Source: Aquificaceae bacterium (GTDB lineage: Bacteria > Aquificota > Aquificia > Aquificales > Aquificaceae). Taken from it: 13,158 nucleotides of DNA. Each line of letters starts with the position of its first letter. The stretch's first letter is position 1. The stretch covers positions 1 to 13,158 of the forward strand of contig JANWYC010000014.1 in the NCBI GenBank assembly GCA_025057245.1, read 5' to 3'. Below the pieces are notes generated by a model, which saw nothing but the letters and a program-made list of their open reading frames with translations, was not told the DNA's origin and made no database searches. Positions 7,225 to 13,158 of the stretch are shown piece by piece. Both the position numbers and the translations under genes were made by a program.

Positions 7225-7432
7225 GCCTAATATATTGCCACAATTCTTGAATCGCCAGAGAAGAGAGAAAGGGTTGCCTACCTTCGTGCCTTATCAATTG
7301 ACCCGTCCCCATCAAAGAAAAGGCTTGAAGACACTGAAAACTCAAAGCTTACCCCACTGGCTGAGTGCGGGTGGTTATGACCAGAAAGCGTGGAACGGTT
7401 AATCCGCTTACATTAGACAAAATGGAGTTTAC
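7225..7432 (-). other. 208-bp intergenic region with possible structured RNA or decayed sequence
   Basis: This is the longest gap inside the minus-strand block. I see no convincing gene or Shine-Dalgarno, but several pairings. A hairpin of about 8 bp spans 7351-7372 (ACCCCACT/AGTGcGGGT with one bulge). GCTTGAAG at 7323-7330 pairs imperfectly with CTCAAAGC at 7341-7348. GCCTT at 7288-7292 can pair with AAGGC at 7320-7324, enclosing TTGA/TCAA, although this competes by two bases with the previous stem. It could be a tmk leader, a small RNA or a relic of an insertion. It matches no riboswitch, tmRNA, RNase P or SRP RNA core that I can recognise. A real minus-strand promoter is not obvious. Confidence 0.3.
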
Positions 7433-7828
7433 TTACACTTTCAGTTCAAAACTATGGCTTTCTTCTTGTTTTTGCATATGGAGTTCGAGCCCTGCCTTCA
7501 TCTCCTTTATTGTTGCCTGAGAAGCTACTCTGTAATCCTGAGGTGAAGGGTCCGCTGGCGCTAAGGCGGCGGCGCGCACTATTTGCATTTTCCTTATAGT
7601 CTCTTCTGGGGTTGACTCCTCAGAGAGGTCTATGGAAACCTCCCCACCAGTTATGTATAGCCTTCCGTCTGGTCCCACTGTGTAGCTGTATTGCACTGCG
7701 CCCGCGTATTGACCCCCAACTGCTTTATGTGCCATCTCGTGAGCCTTGACTTTTTGCTCTGTAAGTCTAAGTTGCTGAAGCACAAGGTAGCAAGATGGGT
7801 CTTGACTACAGCTCCCACCTACCCGCAT
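7433..7828 (-). CDS. SprA-family putative metalloprotease
   Basis: With the ATG at 7828 the product is 131 residues. Residues 21-48 (RLTEQKVKAHEMAHKAVGGQ, then YAGAVQYS) carry the HExxH zinc-protease motif HEMAH at 30-34. They are followed by the family-typical GPDGRLY-x-x-GGEVSID (52-67) and ETIRKMQIVRAAALAPADPSPQD (76-98). This combination is characteristic of the SprA-related putative metalloproteases. The family is poorly studied; proteolysis is predicted, not shown, and E63 is a possible third ligand. An in-frame TTG at 7858 would add 10 residues overlapping surE; I prefer the ATG, 4 nt after the surE stop. No Shine-Dalgarno is present. TATATT at 7842-7837 could drive a near-leaderless transcript, otherwise it is read from surE. 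There is no signal peptide, so a cytoplasmic location is likely. Confidence 0.83.
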   Translation of the reverse strand: MRVGGSCSQDPSCYLVLQQLRLTEQKVKAHEMAHKAVGGQYAGAVQYSYTVGPDGRLYITGGEVSIDLSEESTPEETIRKMQIVRAAALAPADPSPQDYRVASQATIKEMKAGLELHMQKQEESHSFELKV

Positions 7829-7832
7829 AATT

Positions 7833-8579
7833 TTAAAATATATTCCTGAGCTTTTCAAAAGCTTGGTAATTAGTCAGGTCAAGCTGTAAAGGTGTTATGG
7901 AGACAAAGCCATGATAAACAGCCCAATAATCCGTGCCTTCCTCCAAATGCCATCCAAACTCCTCCGCTGTTATCCAGTAGAGAGGTCTTCCCGACGGGTC
8001 CGTAAGCCTTAAAACTTTCTCTTTGTATGCTCTCTTGCCCTGTTTTGTAACCATAAAGCCTCTTATGTCCTTGTATGGTAAGTTTGGTATGTTTACGTTC
8101 AGATATGTGTTCTCTGGCATACCCTTTTCAAGCACTTTCAAAACCACTTCCTTTGCCACTTTAGCAATCTCGGAGAAGTCCACGTCCTCCCTTCCAAAGG
8201 CGGAGAAGGCTACCGAAGGTATACCCAGAATGCGACCTTCCATAGCACCAGACACCGTTCCTGAGTAGGTTATATCCTCACCCAGATTTGGTCCTTCGTT
8301 TATGCCAGAACATAACAGGTCTGGTTTTTTACCGTCAAGAAACAAGTAATATCCAAAGTGAACGCAGTCCGCTGGCGTTCCGCCTATAACCGTCCAGAAG
8401 TCCTCATCTACCCTTCTTATTCTAAGAGGCTGGGTAAAGGTTAGAGAGTGCCCTACACCGCTCAGGTTTCTGTCTGGTGCAACTGTTATGACTCTTCCAA
8501 GAGTTCTAAGCTCCTCTCTCAGAGCTCTTATTCCTTCAGAAAAGTATCCATCATCGTTAGTCAGCAGAAAAGTAAACAT
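7833..8579 (-). CDS. surE: 5'/3'-nucleotidase SurE
   Basis: A 248-residue metal-dependent phosphatase acting on nucleoside 5'- and 3'-monophosphates and, in some bacteria, short polyphosphates; linked to stationary-phase survival. Motifs: TNDDGYFSEGI (7-17) with metal ligands D9 and D10, APDRNLSGVGHSLTF (34-48) with S40, GGTPADCV (66-73), SGINEGPNLGEDITYSGTV (91-109) with N94 and SGAMEG. Length is typical (about 245-260). The ATG at 8579 is the natural start, since MFTFLLTNDDG is the usual N-terminus. There is no Shine-Dalgarno; TAAAAT (8592-8587, minus) places transcription start at the base before the ATG. It diverges from dnaC and is followed after 4 nt by the SprA-like gene. The frequent bacterial neighbour pcm is not seen. 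Confidence 0.96.
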   Translation of the reverse strand: MFTFLLTNDDGYFSEGIRALREELRTLGRVITVAPDRNLSGVGHSLTFTQPLRIRRVDEDFWTVIGGTPADCVHFGYYLFLDGKKPDLLCSGINEGPNLGEDITYSGTVSGAMEGRILGIPSVAFSAFGREDVDFSEIAKVAKEVVLKVLEKGMPENTYLNVNIPNLPYKDIRGFMVTKQGKRAYKEKVLRLTDPSGRPLYWITAEEFGWHLEEGTDYWAVYHGFVSITPLQLDLTNYQAFEKLRNIF

Positions 8580-8597
8580 CGTTTATATTTTATCCTT
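8580..8597. promoter_or_regulatory. 18-bp divergent promoter gap between surE and dnaC
   Basis: The gap is almost all A/T. On the plus strand TATATT (8584-8589) or TATTTT (8586-8591) predicts a start at 8596 or 8598, the latter exactly the dnaC ATG. On the minus strand TAAAAT (8592-8587) predicts 8580, one base before the surE ATG. -35 elements would have to lie inside the opposite coding sequence; a TTGGGA at 8611-8606 (minus) is the only partial candidate and its spacing is poor. The arrangement repeats that of ffh/leuB. Confidence 0.4.
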
Positions 8598-9239
8598 ATG
8601 GTCTGTCCCAAATGTAGAGGAAGCGGTTTCATAGATAGGGGCAATGCGGTAGAACCCTGCACCTGTAGGTATGAGGGCATAAACCTTCAGAAGTATTTGA
8701 ACATTCCACCAAGGTTTTTGCTTGTGGATTTTGAGAACTACAATCCCATATTTCCTTCCCAGAAGGTGGCTTTGGAAGTATGTATGCACTACGCCCATAG
8801 CTTTAAGCAGGAGGAGGGAAAAGGTCTTACTCTGTTGGGACCCTCGCAGATGGGCAAGACACACTTAGCGGTAGCGGTTCTCAAAAAGGTATACCAGCTA
8901 AAAAAAATAAGAGGGCTCTTCTTTGACACAAAAGACCTCTTATACAGACTTCAGGGCTATGCGGATTCGGATAAATACCATACTCTTATGAACTTTTTAC
9001 TTAGCGTCCCGCTCCTGGTGCTTGATGACCTTGGTAGTGAAAGGCTCTCAGATTGGAGAATAGAAACACTCTCTTACATAATAACCCACCGGTTTAACTT
9101 TTTGAAAAGCACCATAATAACCACCAACTACAGCCTTACGAAGCACGAAGACACGACAAATACCTTGGGAGAGAGACTATCGGAGGCGATAGTTGGCAAA
9201 ATATGTCAAATGAACGAGATTATTCACCTGACTAACTAA
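8598..9239 (+). CDS. dnaC: DnaC-type replicative helicase loader (AAA+ ATPase)
   Basis: A 213-residue ATPase. The N-terminus has a small cysteine cluster (C3, C6, C21, C23) likely to bind zinc, followed by a AAA+ core. The core contains Walker A GPSQMGKT (81-88), Walker B LLVLDDLG (139-146), sensor I IITTNY (173-178) and the arginine-finger motif GERLSEA (191-197). This is the IstB/DnaC layout; an Aquifex aeolicus DnaC of similar type has been described as the loader placing DnaB helicase on origin DNA. The ATG at 8598 is chosen because it is the first Met before the zinc cluster; the frame is open further upstream but only as antisense of surE. No transposase is nearby, which argues against IstB of an IS21 element. 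It is transcribed away from surE, and its stop codon overlaps that of the convergent DUF554 gene. Confidence 0.85.
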   Translation: MVCPKCRGSGFIDRGNAVEPCTCRYEGINLQKYLNIPPRFLLVDFENYNPIFPSQKVALEVCMHYAHSFKQEEGKGLTLLGPSQMGKTHLAVAVLKKVYQLKKIRGLFFDTKDLLYRLQGYADSDKYHTLMNFLLSVPLLVLDDLGSERLSDWRIETLSYIITHRFNFLKSTIITTNYSLTKHEDTTNTLGERLSEAIVGKICQMNEIIHLTN

Positions 9240-9889
9240 ACAAAGAGAGCAAGTATAAGCGCCGGCATTAAGTTTAAGAGCTTAAAGTTTTCCAACAAAC
9301 CCATGATTTTCAAGGCGGATAGCATTAGAAGACCACCACCTATAAAAAAGGCGTTAGCCATAGACTGCTGAGCTATAAACTCTCCGTAGAAGTAAGCTAT
9401 TATGGTAATAGAACCCTGAAAGAAAAGCACGTAGAAGGCGGACAGAACCACGCCCTTACCTAAGGAAGAGGACAGTATGATTGAAGAAAAGCCGTCCATA
9501 AATGCCTTGGATATTAGTAGAGAGCTATCACCTTTTACACCTTCCAAAATACAACCCATCAGCGTCATCGGACCTACGGTGAAAAGGAGAGAAGCGGATA
9601 CAAAGCCTTTAGAGACCTCCGAGGAGCTAGAGGTAAGAGCTTCAAGCCTCTCTTCAAGACTGAGAAAAGTGCCTATGAGAGAGCCAATCACAAGCAGAAA
9701 AAAGACCTTCAACAATTCAGGTTTGTTCTCCACCACCAGCCTTACACCCAGTAATAGCGTAAAAAGACCTATGCTATGCAGAACCACCTTGTTAAACCTC
9801 TCTGGTATAAGAGAGGAGAAGCGCAAACCCAATAAACTTCCACCAAGCACCAGCCCTGCGTTGAGAATGCTTCCAAAGGTAGGAAACAT
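9236..9889 (-). CDS. DUF554 family integral membrane protein (YdfK/YqgA-like)
   Basis: A 217-residue, strongly hydrophobic protein with about six to seven membrane segments. It shows the DUF554 hallmarks: an N-terminal GSILNAGLVLGGSLLGL (6-22), a central FVSASLLFTVGPMTLMG-x-I-EG stretch (about 96-116) with KGDSSLLISKAFMDGFSSIIL (119-139), and C-terminal GGGLLMLSALKIMGL (about 184-198) ending near the last helix. The function of the family is unknown; transport has been suggested only by topology. The start ATG overlaps the stop of the glycosyltransferase by one base (TGATG), so translation is probably coupled. The stop codon is shared in part with the convergent dnaC stop. Confidence 0.9.
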   Translation of the reverse strand: MFPTFGSILNAGLVLGGSLLGLRFSSLIPERFNKVVLHSIGLFTLLLGVRLVVENKPELLKVFFLLVIGSLIGTFLSLEERLEALTSSSSEVSKGFVSASLLFTVGPMTLMGCILEGVKGDSSLLISKAFMDGFSSIILSSSLGKGVVLSAFYVLFFQGSITIIAYFYGEFIAQQSMANAFFIGGGLLMLSALKIMGLLENFKLLNLMPALILALFV

Positions 9890-11097
9890 CAGTCAGAGGT
9901 CTCTTTTCCCGCCATTGCTTGTGAGATTATGTCTTGGAAAACGTTGAATAAAAATTCAGCCCTATCCTCGGGCGTGTAGCTTTGCAGAACCCTTTCCCTC
10001 GCCATCTTGCCTATCTCCCTTGCCTCATGGGGATTGTCCAGATAATAGACCACCTTCTCCTCTATGTCCGCCCTATCAAGGGGTAGGTAGGTTATAACCT
10101 CCTTCTCCGGAGTGAGAAAACCTGGAAGGGTAGCTTTGAAATCTAACAATGGTGCACTTTCCATGTAAGCCACCTCAAGGGGTGCAAAGCCTATGCTCGT
10201 GGGAACTGCGTGAGGAAAGCTTAAAAGGGTCATGTGAGACCTACCTATTACCTCAAGCGCCTCGTCCCAGCTTTGAACATCTACGTGTTCGTGACCTTCT
10301 TTTAGCTCACCCTCAAACACGCCCAATATTTTCAGATTTATACCATCAAGAAAGCTAAGAATATACCATCTTTTCCTTGCGGTAGCATACAAAAGGGCAT
10401 CGTTAAGAAATCTTAAATACTCTTGAGTGTTCTCCTGTCTCCACTGGTTAAACTCCTCTTGGAAGCTGGGATTAAACATGGAGATTATATACTCGCTCGC
10501 ATACAGAATATGAGCTTCTGGATTTCTAAAGAGGAACTCGCCCAATTCAAAAAAGTAGGGAATAAAGTTTTCCTTCAGGTTTTTAAGCGCATCCCTGGCT
10601 AAGATATCTGGGTCAACTACTGGTCCCAGAAAAACCAGCTCAATATCCTTTTCCTCCTGCGGCTGGGGCATTATCTCTGGGTCAACAAAGGGAATTATGT
10701 AAAAAGTGCCTCTTTCGTGTCCCAGAAACCTGAGGCTATCCGCATACTTAAGGTCAGTAACTACAGGCAAAAAGTTATTAGACCTTTGCAGGTCAAGAAG
10801 AACAGGAAAATGGAACAAAGGCTCATCGGTAAACAGGCTTACATGCACAAAACCAAAGGCATCAGATATGGGTAGTCTCTCTCCCTCCCTTTCTCCAAAA
10901 ATCACACAAGAGCCGTTAAAGTCAAGGCTGAAGATTGGGGAGAACTCTAAAAGTTCGTTAACTACCCTTTGAAGGTCTCCAGAAGAGAGGTCAAAGTCTC
11001 TAACCTCCACGCCCTTTTGTTTGAAGAGCTTAACAAAGCTGAGGAAATGCCTGTGTATTCCTAAGTCTTCTCCCTGTCTAAGAAAGGCTATTTTCAT
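9889..11097 (-). CDS. CgeB-like GT-B glycosyltransferase family protein
   Basis: A 402-residue cytoplasmic protein. The N-terminal half (MKIAFLRQGEDLG ... ELLEFSPIFSLDFNG) looks like the Rossmann-type first domain of CgeB/DUF3880 proteins. The C-terminal half contains PLEVAYMESAPLLDF (about 323-337), corresponding to the 'E-x-x-A.G.P.l' nucleotide-sugar pocket. It ends with DIEEKVVYYLDNPHEAREIGKMARERV (about 356-382), the typical end of Glyco_trans_1-type domains. Substrate and acceptor are not predictable; surface polysaccharide or protein glycosylation are the usual roles. No Shine-Dalgarno is seen; the start is 10 nt after the stop of the c-di-GMP protein, so the genes are likely co-transcribed. 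The family call is moderately sure because key residues are weakly conserved. Confidence 0.65.
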   Translation of the reverse strand: MKIAFLRQGEDLGIHRHFLSFVKLFKQKGVEVRDFDLSSGDLQRVVNELLEFSPIFSLDFNGSCVIFGEREGERLPISDAFGFVHVSLFTDEPLFHFPVLLDLQRSNNFLPVVTDLKYADSLRFLGHERGTFYIIPFVDPEIMPQPQEEKDIELVFLGPVVDPDILARDALKNLKENFIPYFFELGEFLFRNPEAHILYASEYIISMFNPSFQEEFNQWRQENTQEYLRFLNDALLYATARKRWYILSFLDGINLKILGVFEGELKEGHEHVDVQSWDEALEVIGRSHMTLLSFPHAVPTSIGFAPLEVAYMESAPLLDFKATLPGFLTPEKEVITYLPLDRADIEEKVVYYLDNPHEAREIGKMARERVLQSYTPEDRAEFLFNVFQDIISQAMAGKETSD

Positions 11098-11107
11098 AGT
11101 TCAAATA

Positions 11108-13158
11108 TCATAACATAGAAATAAGCTTTTTAATGTCTGTCTCAGGCATAGGTTTCCCAAGGAAGTAACCCTGCACATAGGTGCATCCCATATCTTGAAG
11201 CATTCTAAGCTGCTCCTCTGTCTCAACACCCTCCGCGAGGGTATCTATGCCTAAGTCAGTGGCAAGGGTTATGATGTTTCTGACTGCGGACCTGGTTCTA
11301 CTATCTTGCACCATAGCCCTTACAAAAGACATGTCTATTTTAAGGAGGTCTACGGGGAAATTGAGAAGATACACAAAGGAAGAGAAACCCGTTCCAAAAT
11401 CGTCAAGTGCTATCTTAATTTTGGTGTTTCTCTTTATATCTTGTAAGTAATTTAAAGCTGAGCTGTATTCCATAAAAACCCTCTCCGTGATTTCTACTAT
11501 GATGTATATGCCCGTTGGAACTTCCATTAACTTTTCCACTAACTGTCTGTCTTTAAAGCTCTTTGCGGATATATTCAAAGAAATAGGCACACCAAATTCT
11601 TGGCTTTTCCTCACCGCTTCGTCTATCGCCCAGTTTTCAAAATCTCTCAAAAACCTACTGTTTTCAAGGTAGTCTATGAAGTAGGCAGGGGTGTAAATCT
11701 TGCCATCTCTGTCTTTTATTCTTACCAATGCCTCAAAACCTCTAAGTCTTAGCCCTCTGCTTGTAAAGTAAGGCTGGTAATAGAAAAGGAAAAGGTTTTC
11801 CTGCAGAGCTCTACTTACCAACTGTATTGCTACGTTCGTTTCCTCAGCCTTTTTCTCAAGCTCACTCCTGTAAAACCTCATTTCACCCTCACCCTCTGAC
11901 TTTGCCTGAGAAAGGGCAAGGCTCGCCCTTTCATAAAGAGTTTTAAAATCCTTTCCATCTTTAGGAGACACTGAAATACCTGCGTTAGCGGATATGGTAA
12001 TGCTATGTTCTCCCAGAAGTAAGGGTTCTTCGAAAGCCTCTTTTATCGTGTTTTCCAGAATAAAGACTTCTTTCTCGTCTTTGAGAGGACCAAGCAGCAA
12101 ACCGAACTCATCCCCAGCTATTCTAGCAACCAACCCATTGTTAGGAAAGAGCTTGCTTATCCTTCTGCCCACCTCATACAGCACCTTATCTCCCACATCC
12201 ACACCGTAGTTTTTATTGACGATGGCAAGCCCGAATATGTCTATGAGAGCGAGGGCATACATATTATCCTGTTCAAGAAGGGTTTCAGCCTTTGACCTAA
12301 AACTTTCCATGTTAAGAAGCCCAGTCACCACATCGTACAAGGCAAGCCTCTCCACCTCCGAAGAGAGCTGGACTTCCTTTGTTATGTCCTTACCTATGCT
12401 TATGTAGTTTAATCCTCCGTCTGGTAGTCTAACTGGGTATATGGACTGTTCGAGATAGAAAATTTCACCGTTCTTTTTCCTGTTCACGAATATACCATGA
12501 AATTCCTCACCTGCCAGAAGGTTATTCAACAAACTTTTAAAAAAGTCCGCAGTGTGATAACCAGACTTGAACACGCTTGGTGATTTGCCTAAGAGTTCTT
12601 CTTCTGAATATCCACTAATTTCTTGTACCATTGCGTTTACATACGTTATTTTCCCGCTTTTATCACATATCATTACCCAAGATTTGGAGTTTTCTATCGC
12701 CTTTGATATTATGGTTTCCCTGTTTATTTTTTCTATTTTTTCAAGAGTAGACTGCAGGTTTTCCTTTATTCTAAAAAGCAGGTCTTCTACTTCTCTTTCA
12801 AAGTAATACGGCTCACCCGCATAGATGTTAAGCACATACTCTACCTTTTTACCCTTTGACATGGGTATGGCACAGGAGGATAGGTATCCTCTTTTCAACA
12901 TCTTTTCTCTACATGGCTCCATAAAATCCATTTCCAGAGTGTTGGTGTTTACGATTATTCTATTTTCTCTAAAGGCAGTTGCGGTTGGTCCTTTACCCTC
13001 AGGAAGGTTTTCTCTGGTAGATATAACAATCTCTGAAAGGTATCCATCTTCGTATCCATAGTAATAAATAGGCTTTATGTAATCACCGTCTGGCACACCT
13101 ACCCACGCAAACTTCAGTTTACCCTTTTCCACTAAAGTTTTACACGTACTTCTTAAAA
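11108..13158 (-). CDS. GAF-PAS-GGDEF-EAL cyclic-di-GMP signalling protein, 5' end cut by window edge
   Basis: A GTG at 13132 would give 674 residues, but the frame stays open to the window edge and the preceding residues (STCKTLVEKGKLKFAWVG) are the normal middle of a GAF domain, so the true start lies outside. Numbering from that GTG: rest of the GAF domain (1-135), PAS (about 143-255; WVMICDKSGKITYVNA), GGDEF (262-425) and EAL (433-674). The EAL phosphodiesterase residues are all present: E467 in FEALVRI, N520, E547 in VEITE, D577-D578 in DDFGTGFSS, K598, E634-G-V-E-T and Q654. The cyclase site reads AGDEF (339-343), keeps D298, N306 and D312, but has lost the usual FK after DxD and lacks an RxxD inhibitory site. 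It is therefore probably a phosphodiesterase, with cyclase activity uncertain. No transmembrane segment is seen in the visible part. Confidence 0.93.
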   Translation of the reverse strand, partial: LRSTCKTLVEKGKLKFAWVGVPDGDYIKPIYYYGYEDGYLSEIVISTRENLPEGKGPTATAFRENRIIVNTNTLEMDFMEPCREKMLKRGYLSSCAIPMSKGKKVEYVLNIYAGEPYYFEREVEDLLFRIKENLQSTLEKIEKINRETIISKAIENSKSWVMICDKSGKITYVNAMVQEISGYSEEELLGKSPSVFKSGYHTADFFKSLLNNLLAGEEFHGIFVNRKKNGEIFYLEQSIYPVRLPDGGLNYISIGKDITKEVQLSSEVERLALYDVVTGLLNMESFRSKAETLLEQDNMYALALIDIFGLAIVNKNYGVDVGDKVLYEVGRRISKLFPNNGLVARIAGDEFGLLLGPLKDEKEVFILENTIKEAFEEPLLLGEHSITISANAGISVSPKDGKDFKTLYERASLALSQAKSEGEGEMRFYRSELEKKAEETNVAIQLVSRALQENLFLFYYQPYFTSRGLRLRGFEALVRIKDRDGKIYTPAYFIDYLENSRFLRDFENWAIDEAVRKSQEFGVPISLNISAKSFKDRQLVEKLMEVPTGIYIIVEITERVFMEYSSALNYLQDIKRNTKIKIALDDFGTGFSSFVYLLNFPVDLLKIDMSFVRAMVQDSRTRSAVRNIITLATDLGIDTLAEGVETEEQLRMLQDMGCTYVQGYFLGKPMPETDIKKLISML

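Noticed and set aside
7181..7402. A plus-strand open frame overlapping the tmk start
   Set aside because: A third of it is tmk antisense; no Shine-Dalgarno and no recognised family.
7225..7432. SRP RNA, riboswitch, tmRNA or CRISPR leader in the gap
   Set aside because: None of the conserved cores is present (for example GGAAGGAAGCA of SRP RNA), and no direct repeats with regular spacing occur here or elsewhere in the window.
8448..8597. A 50-residue N-terminal extension of DnaC
   Set aside because: It is antisense to the start of surE and precedes the natural MVCPKC zinc-cluster N-terminus.
8598..9239. IstB subunit of an IS21 element
   Set aside because: No IstA transposase or terminal repeats nearby; the N-terminal cysteine cluster and isolated housekeeping context favour DnaC.

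Overview
The window looks like a piece of chromosome from a deep-branching thermophilic bacterium, most likely an Aquificales member (Hydrogenobacter/Thermocrinis/Aquifex-like). This is inference: proteins rich in Glu, Lys, Arg and Val, extreme gene packing, several genes without a Shine-Dalgarno sequence, and a short zinc-cluster DnaC-type helicase loader of the kind known in Aquifex. No species can be named from the sequence alone.

Layout. At the left edge are the last 29 codons of a FtsX/LolC-type ABC permease (+, to base 91). Between it and a tRNA-Phe gene (685-757, -) lies about 590 bp with no intact gene. It holds a badly decayed IS605-type TnpB/OrfB transposase relic on the minus strand (recognisable at 276-515, probably 203-680), with small inverted repeats at its downstream end. 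Then come a small TPR lipoprotein (942-1421, +), ffh (1389-2708, -), leuB (2731-3819, +) and a secreted protein of unknown function (3807-5312, +). A minus-strand block follows: surE (8579-7833), an SprA-like HExxH protein (7828-7433), a 208-bp gap that may encode a structured RNA, then tmk (7224-6625), a HIT protein (6604-6245) and a MidA/NDUFAF7-type methyltransferase (6248-5298). dnaC (8598-9239, +) diverges from surE. The right end is a minus-strand trio: a GAF-PAS-GGDEF-EAL c-di-GMP protein running off the window edge, a CgeB-like glycosyltransferase and a DUF554 membrane protein.

How the genes relate. Most are unconnected housekeeping functions: protein targeting (ffh), leucine synthesis (leuB), dTTP supply (tmk), nucleotide salvage or repair (surE), replication initiation (dnaC) and phenylalanine tRNA. 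The c-di-GMP protein with a glycosyltransferase directly downstream suggests a surface or biofilm module, by neighbourhood only.

Notable architecture. Two divergent pairs (ffh/leuB, 22-bp gap; surE/dnaC, 18-bp gap) have -10-like boxes placed so that transcription would start at or within about 2 nt of each start codon, implying overlapping bidirectional promoters and leaderless mRNAs. Three convergent pairs overlap at their 3' ends (33, 15 and 3 nt). I did not find a clearly novel multi-gene system. The best leads are the leaderless/bidirectional promoter pattern, the transposase relic next to tRNA-Phe, the unexplained 7225-7432 gap and the unknown secreted protein.
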